Origin: Allobosea psychrotolerans
Lineage (GTDB): Bacteria > Pseudomonadota > Alphaproteobacteria > Rhizobiales > Beijerinckiaceae
Length of the DNA: 64,000 nucleotides
Assembly: GCF_002917105.1 (NCBI RefSeq)
Contig: NZ_PQFZ01000002.1
Location: forward strand, 248,001 to 312,000
Direction of reading: 5' to 3'
Part shown: piece after piece, positions 40,125 to 49,938 of the stretch
Layout of the letters: the number at the start of each line of letters is the position of its first letter
Numbering within the stretch: the first letter of the stretch is position 1
Program-made: the position numbers and the translations under genes
The notes under the pieces: generated by a model
Told to the model about the DNA's origin: nothing
What the model saw: only the letters and a program-made list of their open reading frames with translations
Databases searched by the model: none

Positions 40125-41048
40125 TCAGCCCGTCGCACCGCCGGCAGCTGCAACTTCCGCCGCAAAATCCTGCTCTTCCTTCTCGATGCCTTCGCCGAGC
40201 GCAAAGCGCGCGAAGCCGGTGAGCTTCACCGGAGCGCCGACCTTGCCCTCGATCTCCTTGAGCACCTGGCCGACCGACTTCGAGCCATCATGAATATAGG
40301 CCTGCTCGAGCAGGCAATATTCCTTGGCGTAGCTCTTCAGGCCGCTCTCGGTGATCTTCTCGAGCACATTGGCGGGCTTGCCGGCGTTCTTCTCGGCCAG
40401 GATCGCCTTCTCACGAGCCAGCACCTCGGGATCGACCGAAGCAAGATCGAGCGCGACCGGGTTGGTCGCCGCGACATGCATGGCAAGCTGCCGGCCGAGC
40501 ACGGCGAGTTCGTCCGCGTTGCCGGTCGATTCCAGCGCGACAATGACGCCGATCTTGCCGAGGCCGTCGGCGACCGCGCCATGGACATAAGAGCCGATCA
40601 GGCCGGCCGAGACCTTCAGCGACGCGACGCGGCGCAGCGTCATGTTCTCGCCGATGGTGGCGATGGCGTTGGCGACCGCCTCGGAAACCGTGCCGCCGCC
40701 GGGATAGTGATGGGCGAGCACCGCCTCGACGTCGCCGCCGCGCTCAAGCGCGACATTGGCAATGCCATGAGCGAGCGCCTGGAATTCGAGGTTGCGCGCC
40801 ACGAAATCCGTCTCCGAGTTCAGCTCGATGACAACGCCGCTATGGCCGGCGATCGCAACAGCGACGAGACCTTCGGCAGCGACGCGGCCGGCCTTCTTGG
40901 CGGCCTTGGCGAGGCCCTTGGTGCGCAGCCAGTCGATCGCGGCCTCGATGTTGCCGTCGACGGCGCTGAGCGCGGTCTTACAGTCCATCATGCCCGCGCC
41001 GGTCTTGTCGCGGAGTTCCTTCACCATGCCGGCGGTGATCGCTGCCAT
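40125..41048 (-). CDS. tsf: Elongation factor Ts
   Basis: EF-Ts recycles EF-Tu from GDP to GTP. The 307-residue product starts [30 protein letters not shown], the UBA-like domain and dimerisation signature. Next is [16 protein letters not shown], and the last 40 residues carry [29 protein letters not shown]. It follows rpsB by 178 bases and ends at a strong terminator. Confidence 0.98.
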   Translation of the reverse strand: MAAITAGMVKELRDKTGAGMMDCKTALSAVDGNIEAAIDWLRTKGLAKAAKKAGRVAAEGLVAVAIAGHSGVVIELNSETDFVARNLEFQALAHGIANVALERGGDVEAVLAHHYPGGGTVSEAVANAIATIGENMTLRRVASLKVSAGLIGSYVHGAVADGLGKIGVIVALESTGNADELAVLGRQLAMHVAATNPVALDLASVDPEVLAREKAILAEKNAGKPANVLEKITESGLKSYAKEYCLLEQAYIHDGSKSVGQVLKEIEGKVGAPVKLTGFARFALGEGIEKEEQDFAAEVAAAGGATG

Positions 41049-41192
41049 TTGCCTTGTCCTTATTGTCGTGCGGACTGCGCCCTCACCGGGGGCAGCCGCG
41101 CAATTCGTCTCGAAACATCACTTGAAGGAAGAACGCCGACGCTCCGTTTCCGGCCGCCGGCGCTCGTCTCGCATCATTGAAGAATGCGTTTT

Positions 41193-41217
41193 CGCGACGC
41201 GCCGATGACGCGTCGCG
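41193..41217 (-). promoter_or_regulatory. 9-bp-stem hairpin in the rpsB-tsf intergenic region
   Basis: CGCGACGCG (41193-41201) and CGCGTCGCG (41209-41217) pair perfectly around seven bases, nine bases after the rpsB stop. On the minus strand it lacks a T-tract, so it is more likely a partial attenuator, processing or stability element than a full terminator. Confidence 0.55.
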
Positions 41218-41226
41218 GAATTGGGA

Positions 41227-42231
<1,005 letters not shown>

Positions 42232-42303
42232 GGTATCAAACGTCCTTCCGGTTGAGCCTCTGGGGTGCGAATGAACGAGGCATAAGCTGCCAAGTCACCG
42301 GAA

Positions 42304-42321
42304 CGCTTCGAGTATGAAGCG
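42304..42321 (-). promoter_or_regulatory. rpsB: Small hairpin in the rpsB leader
   Basis: CGCTTC (42304-42309) pairs with GAAGCG (42316-42321) about 70 bases upstream of the rpsB start, inside the predicted 5' untranslated region. It could be part of an autoregulatory leader, as ribosomal protein operons often have; that is inference. Confidence 0.3.
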
Positions 42322-42346
42322 ATGCTCCCCATGTGGGATGGGCTGC

Positions 42347-42375
42347 GCCATACAGGGGATGACGCGGGAATGCAA
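42347..42375 (-). promoter_or_regulatory. rpsB: Candidate rpsB promoter
   Basis: On the minus strand TTGCAT (42370-42375) is followed after 17 bases by TATGGC (42347-42352), leaving a leader of about 110 bases before the ATG. Confidence 0.45.
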
Positions 42376-42413
42376 GATGTTCGCCGGCCGATGGGATCAC
42401 AAATCGCGGGAAT

Positions 42414-42453
42414 GCCCCGACCCGCGACGCAAGCGCGTTGCGCGGGGCCGGGG
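42414..42453 (-). other. Large GC-rich inverted repeat upstream of rpsB
   Basis: A long imperfect stem is built from GCCCCGACCCGCGACGC and a GCGTTGCGCGGGGCCGGGG arm with an AAGC-type loop. It lies 30 bases after the stop of the small exported protein gene and upstream of the rpsB promoter. A transcription stop for the upstream gene is likely despite the missing T-run. Confidence 0.5.
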
Positions 42454-42483
42454 TCGTCGCGTTCGACGCAAGGCGATCGAGCC

Positions 42484-42885
42484 TTATTTCGGCAGGGCCG
42501 CGCCCATCTGGGTGACCACGGCGCCGATCTGCTTGCAGTAGGTTTCAGCCGTGGCGTTCTGTGCCTTGGCGATCGTCTCGATATTCTGTTGGATGCCCAT
42601 CGCTGCGATGGTGCCGGTGCGGCCCTGGGCTTCGGCTGAGTCGCCACCGCTCTTGTCGGCGGGAGCCGGCACCATGCCGAGCAACTTCTTCTGGATGTCG
42701 ATCACGTCGGTGCCGACGAAGCCCTTGTCGTTGCAATAGCCCAGAATGCCGAGCTGGTTTCGCCCGGCCTGATAGGCGAGCTTGAGCTGGTCGGCCTGGG
42801 TAGGTGTCTGGGCCAGCACCGATGCACCCGAGGCCAGGAAAGCACTCGCAGCAACAATATAAATAAAATTCCTAGGAGAGGTCAT
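42484..42885 (-). CDS. Small exported helical protein of unknown function
   Basis: The product has 133 residues with a Sec signal (FIYIVAASAFLASGASVLAQ, cleavage after residue about 26). The mature part is helical: LKLAYQAGRNQLGILGYCNDKG, two Cys residues about 80 apart (GYCND and ETYCKQIG), and a central DIQKKLLGMVP. I recall related alphaproteobacterial proteins being labelled pore-forming ESAT-6 family, but nothing here proves a pore. The ATG at 42885 has AAGGA eight bases upstream; an ATG three codons earlier is too close to it. It is transcribed alone, between two intergenic hairpins. Confidence 0.65.
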   Translation of the reverse strand: MTSPRNFIYIVAASAFLASGASVLAQTPTQADQLKLAYQAGRNQLGILGYCNDKGFVGTDVIDIQKKLLGMVPAPADKSGGDSAEAQGRTGTIAAMGIQQNIETIAKAQNATAETYCKQIGAVVTQMGAALPK

Positions 42886-42911
42886 CTCGGCCATCCTTCG
42901 TTATAATTCTC

Positions 42912-42928
42912 AGCATGATCTTCATGCT
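42912..42928 (-). promoter_or_regulatory. Perfect 7-bp inverted repeat upstream of the small exported protein
   Basis: AGCATGA (42912-42918), TCT, TCATGCT (42922-42928) lies about 27 bases before the gene start. It may be a regulator site or a leader hairpin. Confidence 0.35.
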
Positions 42929-43028
42929 TCACCTTCCCCACCCCGATGCTTGATTAGCCTCGCATGTCCCGTGATGCAACCTGACGATGTCTAGCCGGCA
43001 ATACTGAAGGCTCTACACGAAAACGGCA

Positions 43029-43469
43029 CTACAACGAAACTGCGCTTGCCGGGTGAGCCGACATTGCCGAGGCGATGATCTCGAAATCATGTGCCTCGGC
43101 ACGCAGGAGCCCGAAACGGAGTTGATAGCCCCAATTTCGCTGCCCTGAGGTCAGATGCAATTGGTCGAGCAGCGGCCTGATCGGCGCCTCCCGCGCCTCC
43201 AGCCAATCGACATTGCGTCGGAAAGGTTGGAAGCCATTGCCCATATCGGCTCGGTACGGCTCTTCGTCCCGCACCCTCCCAATCGCCGTGAACGCCTGCA
43301 GCCGGTCCAAGCCGCCGAATGTGGTGGTCGGCGAATAATAGACGAGATGGTCACCCGGCTTGATGCGCCGCAACGGTGCGCCCTTGCCGTGGCAAACCTG
43401 CATGAATCCGCCGGACAGGCCGCGCCTCACATGCTCGGCGGCAGCCACCGCAATCCAGTGCCCGTTCAT
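43029..43469 (-). CDS. EVE-domain (UPF0310) protein
   Basis: The 146-residue product begins [28 protein letters not shown] and has [14 protein letters not shown] and [10 protein letters not shown], the start of an EVE/PUA-like fold. EVE domains are thought to bind modified bases in DNA or RNA. The ATG at 43469 has GAGGAGG five bases upstream, among the best ribosome binding sites in the window. The start is ten bases after the stop of the VOC gene, so it is the last member of a short operon led by a WYL-type regulator. Confidence 0.85.
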   Translation of the reverse strand: MNGHWIAVAAAEHVRRGLSGGFMQVCHGKGAPLRRIKPGDHLVYYSPTTTFGGLDRLQAFTAIGRVRDEEPYRADMGNGFQPFRRNVDWLEAREAPIRPLLDQLHLTSGQRNWGYQLRFGLLRAEAHDFEIIASAMSAHPASAVSL

Positions 43470-43479
43470 CGAGGCCTCC

Positions 43480-43851
43480 TCACGCCTGTCCGGGCGCGAA
43501 GACCCGTAGCCGATGGCCGTCGGGATCGAGCGCCACGAAGGTGCGGCCGAAATCGAGATCCGTCGGGGCCTGCAGGATGGCAAGCCCACGCGCTGCCCAA
43601 TCGGCGTGGGCGGCATCCACGGCAGCGGCGTTCGTGACCGTCATGGCGATTTCCGCGCCGCCGCCGCCCGCCCCCGCCCCAGGTTCGACAGTGTGGCGCG
43701 ACCACAGTCCCAGCATGATGCCGGACGGCAAGGCGAACATCGCAAAGGTCGCAGACGAATCGAGCGGCTCGCGACCGAGCAGATCGGCGTAGAAGCGGGC
43801 GCTCGCAAGCGGGCTGTCGACATAGAGAATGATGAAATTGGCATCCAGCAT
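43480..43851 (-). CDS. VOC-family protein (glyoxalase/bleomycin-resistance type)
   Basis: The product has 123 residues, a single VOC unit: [29 protein letters not shown] at the start and [17 protein letters not shown] at the end. A Gly/Ala loop in the middle ([14 protein letters not shown]) is unusual but intact. The function cannot be assigned from the sequence; it resembles small antibiotic-binding or dioxygenase-like VOC proteins. It sits between the YafY/WYL regulator (69 bases upstream) and the EVE gene (10 bases downstream), so regulator and target may be linked. Confidence 0.85.
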   Translation of the reverse strand: MLDANFIILYVDSPLASARFYADLLGREPLDSSATFAMFALPSGIMLGLWSRHTVEPGAGAGGGGAEIAMTVTNAAAVDAAHADWAARGLAILQAPTDLDFGRTFVALDPDGHRLRVFAPGQA

Positions 43852-43920
43852 TGGAGGCTCCTGTTCTTGGAAGGCCTCGTCACACTAGATGTCGATGCTG
43901 CCAGTTTCCGGCAGTGTCTG

Positions 43921-44613
43921 TCATTCCGGCTGCGGGATGCCCTCGCTCTCGCGCCATTCCTTGAGGAGCGCCAGCCTGCGGCGTGGATAGCGCATCTCCA
44001 GTGCGGTCAATTCGGCAATGCGGTCGGCGCGGAAATGCCGGAACCCCTGCCGCAATTCGCACCAGGCGACGACGATCCGGACATGATCGAAGAAGCTCAG
44101 CGCGAAAGGCCAGATCACGCGCTCCGAGCGCGCCTCCTTGCCATTGCGATAGAGGATTGTGAGCTTGCGCTCGGAGCGAATGGCTTTGCGGATGAGGCCG
44201 AGATCGATGCGGCCTTCGCTGATCGCTGCCCCGGGCCCGACGAGCAGCGCCGAAGCCTCGGCGCGCTCACGCAGGTCAGCCGGCAGAACCGCCGCGATCT
44301 TGGCCATGGCGTCGCGTGCCGCCGCCCCCAGGCGCTCATCGGCCCGGTCCGCGACCCAGCGCGAACCCAACACCAACGCCTCGATCTCGTCTTCCGTGAA
44401 CATCAGCGGCGGCAGCATGAAGCCCGGATGCAGCACATAGCCGAGGCCGGGTTCACCCTCGATCGGCGCGCCCTGCCCCTGCAAGGTCGCGATATCGCGA
44501 TAGAGCGTGCGGATGCTGATGCCGGTTTCCTCGGCGAGCCTGCGGCCGCTGACCGGCCTGCGATGACGGCGCAGGACCTGGACCAGATCGAGCAGGCGCT
44601 GCGAACGCGACAT
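43921..44613 (-). CDS. YafY-type HTH/WYL transcriptional regulator
   Basis: The 230-residue product begins SQRLLDLVQVLRRHRRPVSGRRLAEETGISIRTLYRDIATLQ, a DeoR-like winged HTH. A linker follows (MFTEDEIEALVLGSRWVADRAD) and then a WYL-type ligand domain (LTILYRNGKEARSERVIWPFALSFFDHVRIVVAWC, residues about 145-180). WYL regulators sense nucleic acid or small ligands and often control stress or defence genes. It follows the nicotinamidase gene by nine bases and probably controls this small operon. Confidence 0.9.
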   Translation of the reverse strand: MSRSQRLLDLVQVLRRHRRPVSGRRLAEETGISIRTLYRDIATLQGQGAPIEGEPGLGYVLHPGFMLPPLMFTEDEIEALVLGSRWVADRADERLGAAARDAMAKIAAVLPADLRERAEASALLVGPGAAISEGRIDLGLIRKAIRSERKLTILYRNGKEARSERVIWPFALSFFDHVRIVVAWCELRQGFRHFRADRIAELTALEMRYPRRRLALLKEWRESEGIPQPE

Positions 44614-44622
44614 CTGAAGCTT

Positions 44623-45357
44623 TCAGCCCGGCAAATCCGCCGCCCTGATCCGCTTGATCCCCAACGCCGCCATATCCGCCCAGGCCTTGGCCAGCGAGCC
44701 GTTGAGATCGATCGCGCGGCAGGCCTCTTCGACGACCTGCGTCTGAAGCCCCGCCTTGGCGGCATCCTGAGCCGTCCAGCTTACGCAGAAATCCGTGGCG
44801 AGGCCGACGACGACGGCGCGCGTGACCCCGCGCTCCTTGAGGTAACCGCCCAGGCCCGTCGGCGTCTTGCGGTCGGCCTCGACGAAGCCCGAATAGCTGT
44901 CGATCTCCGGCCGGTAGCCTTTCCGGACGATAGTCTGGGCACGGGGCAGATCGAGATCGGCTCGGAATTCGGCACCCTTGCTGCCCTGAATGCAATGGTC
45001 CGGCCAAAGTACCTGCGGGCCATAAGGCATCTGGATCAGTTCGAAGGGCTTCTTGCCGGAATGGCTCGAGGCGAAGGAGGAGTGGCCGGCGGGATGCCAA
45101 TCCTGCGTCAGGACGACGGTCTCGAAACGCTTGCCCAGCGCATTGATCACCGCGACGACCTCATCGCCCTTGGTCACGGCGAGATTGCCGCCCGGGCAGA
45201 AATCATTCTGCACATCGACCACGATAAGCGCAGTACGGGCGTCGATCATCGGCTTCTCCTGCGCTTGTGCGTATAGCGGCCGGACCGCAGCGGCGATGCT
45301 CAGCACCGTCGCACCTGCGATCAGGCTGCGACGATCGACGGCGATCGAATTCAGCAT
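44623..45357 (-). CDS. pncA: Nicotinamidase/pyrazinamidase with a twin-arginine-like leader
   Basis: PncA deamidates nicotinamide to nicotinate for NAD salvage. The catalytic triad is visible: Asp48 (VVDVQNDFCPGG), Lys146 (IVRKGYRPEIDSYSGF) and Cys191 (GLATDFCVSWTAQDA), with metal ligands Asp86, His88 and His92 (QDWHPAGH). Residues 8-31 form a Tat-type leader (DRRSLIAGATVLSIAAAV, cleavage near YAQAQ). A second ATG at 45249 (residue 37) has AGGAGA seven bases upstream and gives the classical cytoplasmic N-terminus, so two forms are possible. It is first in the run with yafY, VOC and EVE genes. Confidence 0.92.
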   Translation of the reverse strand: MLNSIAVDRRSLIAGATVLSIAAAVRPLYAQAQEKPMIDARTALIVVDVQNDFCPGGNLAVTKGDEVVAVINALGKRFETVVLTQDWHPAGHSSFASSHSGKKPFELIQMPYGPQVLWPDHCIQGSKGAEFRADLDLPRAQTIVRKGYRPEIDSYSGFVEADRKTPTGLGGYLKERGVTRAVVVGLATDFCVSWTAQDAAKAGLQTQVVEEACRAIDLNGSLAKAWADMAALGIKRIRAADLPG

Positions 45358-45409
45358 GGAAACCTTCCCGATCCTTGTCCAATCCCGCAGTCAGGCCCGC
45401 GCGCTTGCA

Positions 45410-46132
45410 TCATCCCTCGGCGCAGCGCCTCATCCGCGTCACGCCCTTACGGGCAGCAAACATGCGCCCATAAACGTCGCCCGCAAGGTCGGGTCGGTAG
45501 CAGCGCTGTTCGAGCAAGGGATCCCAGGAATGCTCATGGGTGTCGATCAGGTCGAAATCCGCTTTCAGGCGAGCCTCAAGCTGGATGCGGTTCTTGCGAT
45601 TCTGGTACTCCAGCAACACCAGCGACGTCTTTGACAGGTCGATATGATCCAGCACATCGCCCTCGCCGCCCTCGATATCGATTTTCACGATGTCCGGTGA
45701 CGGCAGGCTGGTGGGATCCACGACGGCGACCTCGTAGCGCTCGACCATGGCGCCGGCCACGAAGGTGTCGCCGGCATAGGATGCCAATCCGGATTCGCCA
45801 TCCCCGGCGAAGCGGCTCACGAAGCTCGCCGTCTTCTGTCCGCCTGGAAACAGGGCCGCGTTGACGATGACGATATCGCGGCGCTGATGCGTATTGCGTT
45901 TCAGGAACTCGAAAGTGCCGGGATGCGGTTCATAGGAGGTCACCATGCTGCCCGGCCAGCGCGCCGTCGCCCAGAGCGCAAAAGAACCGACATTCGCGCC
46001 GATATCGAGGATATCGAGGCCGACGCCGTCATAGCCCGCCTCGTACTCGCCCTCCAGCACGTCCTTGATGGCCCAGTGCATCGCCTCGGGCACCGCAAGG
46101 CTCATCGGAATGCGCGCGATATAATGATTCAC
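45410..46132 (-). CDS. FkbM-family SAM-dependent methyltransferase
   Basis: The 240-residue product has SAM motif I as LDILDIGANVGSFALWATARWPGS and the acidic post-I segment VTSYEPHPGTFEFLKRN. Further on are IVKIDIEGGEGDVLDHID, the FkbM hallmark, and SLVLLEYQNRKNR. FkbM enzymes O-methylate sugars, lipids or natural products. The substrate is unknown and no glycosyltransferase cluster is adjacent. It is separated from pncA by 52 bases and from dnaE by 220 bases without a clear promoter, so I cannot say which unit it belongs to. Confidence 0.88.
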   Translation of the reverse strand: MNHYIARIPMSLAVPEAMHWAIKDVLEGEYEAGYDGVGLDILDIGANVGSFALWATARWPGSMVTSYEPHPGTFEFLKRNTHQRRDIVIVNAALFPGGQKTASFVSRFAGDGESGLASYAGDTFVAGAMVERYEVAVVDPTSLPSPDIVKIDIEGGEGDVLDHIDLSKTSLVLLEYQNRKNRIQLEARLKADFDLIDTHEHSWDPLLEQRCYRPDLAGDVYGRMFAARKGVTRMRRCAEG

Positions 46133-46352
46133 GATAGGCCCCCGCTATTCGGATCCGCTCCAATCCTCTGGTGAGATACGGCGTCGCACCCAGATCGAAA
46201 CGCTTACCCGCTGCATTTGAAAGCATTGCGCTCAACTCAGCACAAGGCCGGTGCCGGGCTTTCGCGTTGATCCTGCTCCAACAATCTGAATCCGTCTCCA
46301 GCCGGTCGAGCAGGCGAAAACCCGCCCGATCCCAAGCAGCATTCGCGCCTCC

Positions 46353-49300
46353 TCAGCGCAATTCCACGCTGACCACGCCAGGCGCGGCGCGCACCGCATT
46401 GGCGATCTGCTGGTTGACCGGATAGCGCCCCGGCAGCTCGATCTCGACCTCCTGCGCGCCGTCGTTCAGGATCATGACCAGCGCGATCTTGCCCTCGGCC
46501 CTGATGCCGTCGCTGCGCGGCCGGACACGCTCGGCGATCGAGGCCAGCGCCTTGTCGTCACGCAGATAGACCAGCAGATCCTGCTTCTGACGCGCGGCAA
46601 GATCGTCCAGCACCTCGACATCCTCGATGCGGGGCCGAACCTCCTCGCCGTCGAGCACGGCGGACAGGCGCAGGACCAGCGCCCTGCCCGGCTCCAGCAG
46701 ATCCCGGAAGCGCTGCAGCCCTTCCGAGAACAGGATCGCCTCGAACTGGCCGCTCGGATCGGAGAGGTTGACGATGCCCATCTTCGAACCGGATTTCGTC
46801 CGCCGCTCCGATTTGTCGATGACGGAAACGGCGACCTTGGCGACCGAAGTACCGTTGGCACGCACGGTCTGGGCGAAATCGGCATAGCGCTGAACGCGCA
46901 GGCGCTTGAGGACGTGCTCGTAGTCGTCGAGCGGATGGCCGGAGAGGAAGAAGCCGACCGCGTCATGCTCGCGCCTGAGCCTTTCGGCCGGCGACCAGGG
47001 TTCGACGGGCGGGATGCGGAAAGCCTCCTGGACCATGCCGCCGCCGAAGAAATCGGATTGCCCCGCCGCCGCCTCGTCACGCGTGCGGTTGGAGAGCGCC
47101 AGCATGCCGTCGATCGCCGCCATGGCCCGGGCGCGCTCCGGCTCCAGCGCATCCAGCGCGCCGGCCGCAATCAGCGCCTCGATGGTGCGGCGGTTGACCA
47201 GTTTGGTATCAATCCGCCGGGCGAAGTCGGCGAGATCCTTGAAATCGCCGCCGGCGCGGCGCGCGGCGACGACGGATTCGACCGCAAGCCGCCCGACGCC
47301 CTTGATCGCGCCGAGCGCATAATGGATCGCGCCATCGGCGACGTCGAACTCGACGCCGGAGCGGTTGATCGCAGGCGGCAGAACCTTGATGGCTAGGCGC
47401 TCGGCGTCGCGGCGGAATTCGTTGAGCTTGTCGGTGTTGCCCATATCGAGCGTCATCGAGGCTGCGAGGAATTCAACCGGATAATTCGCCTTGAGATAGG
47501 CGGTCTGGAAGGCCACCACGGCATAAGCGGCGGCATGGCTCTTGTTGAAGCCGTAATCAGCGAATTTCGCCAGAAGATCGAAGATCTCGGAAGCGATATC
47601 CTTGGTCATGCCGCCTTCGACGGCGCCGCGCACGAAACGGTCGCGCTGGGCGTCCATCTCGGCCTTGATCTTCTTGCCCATGGCGCGACGCAGCAGGTCT
47701 GCCTCGCCGAGCGAATAGCCTGAGAGCGCCTGGGCCACCTGCATCACCTGCTCCTGGTAGACGATGATGCCGTGCGTTTCGGCGAGGATCGGCTCCATCT
47801 TGGGGTGCAGATAGGTCGGGCTTTCCTGACCGAGCTTGCGGCGGCAATAGCTCGGGATGTTATCCATCGGGCCCGGCCGGTAGAGCGCGACAAGCGCGAT
47901 CAGATCCTCGATACGGTCGGCTTTCATGTCGACCAGCGCACGACGCATGCCGGCGCTTTCCACCTGGAACACGCCGACCACCTCGCCGCGCGCCAGCATC
48001 TCGTAGCTCTTGGGATCGTCGAAAGGCAGGCTCGCGAGGTCGACCGCGATGCCGCGCTGGGCGATGAGCTTCACCGCCGTCTCCAGGGTGGTCAGCGTCT
48101 TGAGGCCGAGGAAGTCGAACTTCACCAACCCGGCCTGCTCGACCCATTTCATGTTGAACTGGGTGACGCGCATGCCGGTGCGCGGGTCGACCGAGAGCGC
48201 GACGAGCTGTTCGAGCGGGCGGTCGCCGATGACGACGCCGGCCGCATGGGTCGAGGCGTGGCGGTGCAGGCCTTCGAGCTTCTGGCCGATCTCGAGCAGG
48301 CGCGCGACGATCGGCTCCTCAGCGGCCGCCTCCTGCAGCTTGGGCTCGCCTGCAATCGCATCGACCAGCGAAATCGGTTTCGCCGGATTCTGCGGCACGA
48401 GCTTGGTCAGCTTGTCGACCTGGCCATAAGGCATTTCCAGAACGCGGCCGACATCGCGCAGCACGCCGCGCGCCAAGAGCGTACCGAAGGTGATGATCTG
48501 GGCGACGCGCTCCTCGCCATAATGGCGTTTGACGTAGTCGATCACCTCTTCTCGCCGGTTCTGGCAGAAGTCGATGTCGAAGTCTGGCATCGAGACGCGG
48601 TCGGGGTTGAGGAAGCGCTCGAACAGCAGGCCGAAGCGCAATGGATCGACGTCGGTGATGGTCAGCGCATAGGCGACGAGCGAGCCTGCGCCCGAACCGC
48701 GGCCGGGCCCGACCGGAATGCCGTGATCCTTGGCCCATTTGATGAAGTCGGCAACGATCAGAAAATAGCCCGGGAACTTCATCCGGGTGATGATGGAGAG
48801 CTCGAAATCGAGCCGCTTCTCATAGTCCTCGACCGTATAGCCGGAAGCCGGGCCGTGCTTGGCAAGCCGCGCGGCAAGGCCGGCGCGCGCCTGTGCTTCC
48901 AGCTCCTCCGCCTCGTCGCGCCCCTCCGCGCCGAAGCGCGGCAGGATCGGCTTACGCAGGCCGACGCGCCAGGAGCAGCGCATCGCGATCTCGACGGTCG
49001 CGCTCAAGGCCTCCGGCAGGTCGGCGAAGCGCCGCTTCATCTCGGCGCGGCTGGCGAAATGATGCAGCGGCGTGACGCGGCGGCGTTCGCCATCGGAAAC
49101 CAGGCGCCCTGCGGCGACCGCCAGCAGCGCGTCATGGGCGTCGAAGTCGCCAGGCTTTGCGAAGAAGGGCTCGTTGGTGGCAACGATCGGCAGGTCGGCA
49201 TCATAGGCAAGCCGCAGCAGATGCGCCTCGACCACCGCCTGCCCCTCGCGCTCATGGCGCTGGATCTCGACATAGAGCCGGTCGCCGAAAACGGAGGCGA

Positions 49301-49826
49301 GTTGGTCGAGCCGGGTTTTTGCCTGCGGCGCCTGTCCCGCCCGCAGCGCCATGTCGAGCGGACCGCCATAACCGCCCGTCAGGGCGATCAGCCCTTCATG
49401 ATGCGCCGCCAGGCGCTCCAGCGACGAGATCGGCTGCCCCGAGCCGCCGGCCGCCAGGCAGGCCTCGGAGACGAGCTTCATCAGGTTGCCGTAACCAGCT
49501 TCCGTCATGGCGAGCAGGACGATGTGCGGCGTGTCCTGCTGTACGGGCTTGCGGCCGCCCTCGGCTTCGTCGGCGAAATCGACGGAGAGCTGCACGCCCA
49601 CGATCGGCTGCAAGCCGGAGCCCGCCAGCTTCTCCGAGAATTCCAGCGCCCCGAACAGGTTGTTGGTGTCGGTCAGCGCCAGCGCCGGCTGCCCGTCCCC
49701 GGCAGCCATCTTGGCGATGGTCGAGATGGTCATTGCACCTTCGAGCAGCGAATAGCTCGAATGGACATGAAGATGGACGAAGCCGACCTCCGACAGAATG
49801 CGTGCCTCGTCGGATTCTCGACTCAT
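46353..49826 (-). CDS. dnaE: DNA polymerase III alpha subunit (DnaE1)
   Basis: DnaE is the replicative polymerase. The 1157 residues show the PHP domain with intact metal residues (FVHLHVHSSYSLLEGAM), GPGRGSGAGSLVAYALTITD, the catalytic PDFDIDFCQNRREEVIDYV aspartates, and a C-terminal OB fold. The intact PHP motif and the length point to the main DnaE1 rather than the error-prone DnaE2. The ATG at 49826 has GAGGGTGGA upstream; earlier in-frame codons are outside the family. A LexA-regulated small gene lies 112 bases upstream with no classical terminator between, so SOS read-through is possible. Confidence 0.97.
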   Translation of the reverse strand: MSRESDEARILSEVGFVHLHVHSSYSLLEGAMTISTIAKMAAGDGQPALALTDTNNLFGALEFSEKLAGSGLQPIVGVQLSVDFADEAEGGRKPVQQDTPHIVLLAMTEAGYGNLMKLVSEACLAAGGSGQPISSLERLAAHHEGLIALTGGYGGPLDMALRAGQAPQAKTRLDQLASVFGDRLYVEIQRHEREGQAVVEAHLLRLAYDADLPIVATNEPFFAKPGDFDAHDALLAVAAGRLVSDGERRRVTPLHHFASRAEMKRRFADLPEALSATVEIAMRCSWRVGLRKPILPRFGAEGRDEAEELEAQARAGLAARLAKHGPASGYTVEDYEKRLDFELSIITRMKFPGYFLIVADFIKWAKDHGIPVGPGRGSGAGSLVAYALTITDVDPLRFGLLFERFLNPDRVSMPDFDIDFCQNRREEVIDYVKRHYGEERVAQIITFGTLLARGVLRDVGRVLEMPYGQVDKLTKLVPQNPAKPISLVDAIAGEPKLQEAAAEEPIVARLLEIGQKLEGLHRHASTHAAGVVIGDRPLEQLVALSVDPRTGMRVTQFNMKWVEQAGLVKFDFLGLKTLTTLETAVKLIAQRGIAVDLASLPFDDPKSYEMLARGEVVGVFQVESAGMRRALVDMKADRIEDLIALVALYRPGPMDNIPSYCRRKLGQESPTYLHPKMEPILAETHGIIVYQEQVMQVAQALSGYSLGEADLLRRAMGKKIKAEMDAQRDRFVRGAVEGGMTKDIASEIFDLLAKFADYGFNKSHAAAYAVVAFQTAYLKANYPVEFLAASMTLDMGNTDKLNEFRRDAERLAIKVLPPAINRSGVEFDVADGAIHYALGAIKGVGRLAVESVVAARRAGGDFKDLADFARRIDTKLVNRRTIEALIAAGALDALEPERARAMAAIDGMLALSNRTRDEAAAGQSDFFGGGMVQEAFRIPPVEPWSPAERLRREHDAVGFFLSGHPLDDYEHVLKRLRVQRYADFAQTVRANGTSVAKVAVSVIDKSERRTKSGSKMGIVNLSDPSGQFEAILFSEGLQRFRDLLEPGRALVLRLSAVLDGEEVRPRIEDVEVLDDLAARQKQDLLVYLRDDKALASIAERVRPRSDGIRAEGKIALVMILNDGAQEVEIELPGRYPVNQQIANAVRAAPGVVSVELR

Positions 49827-49853
49827 TCCACCCTCACCCGCCCGCTGTTCAGA

Positions 49854-49874
49854 GCGCGACTCGCAGCGTCGCGC
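49854..49874 (-). other. 7-bp-stem hairpin just upstream of dnaE
   Basis: GCGCGAC (49854-49860) pairs with GTCGCGC (49868-49874) around a seven-base loop, between the 36-codon gene and dnaE. No T-tract follows on the minus strand, so it is not a convincing intrinsic terminator. Confidence 0.4.
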
Positions 49875-49938
49875 CAATGTCATATGAAGCGGTTGCGTGG
49901 CAGGCGTCGAGGCGGTGACATGGCGCGCTGTGGAAAGG

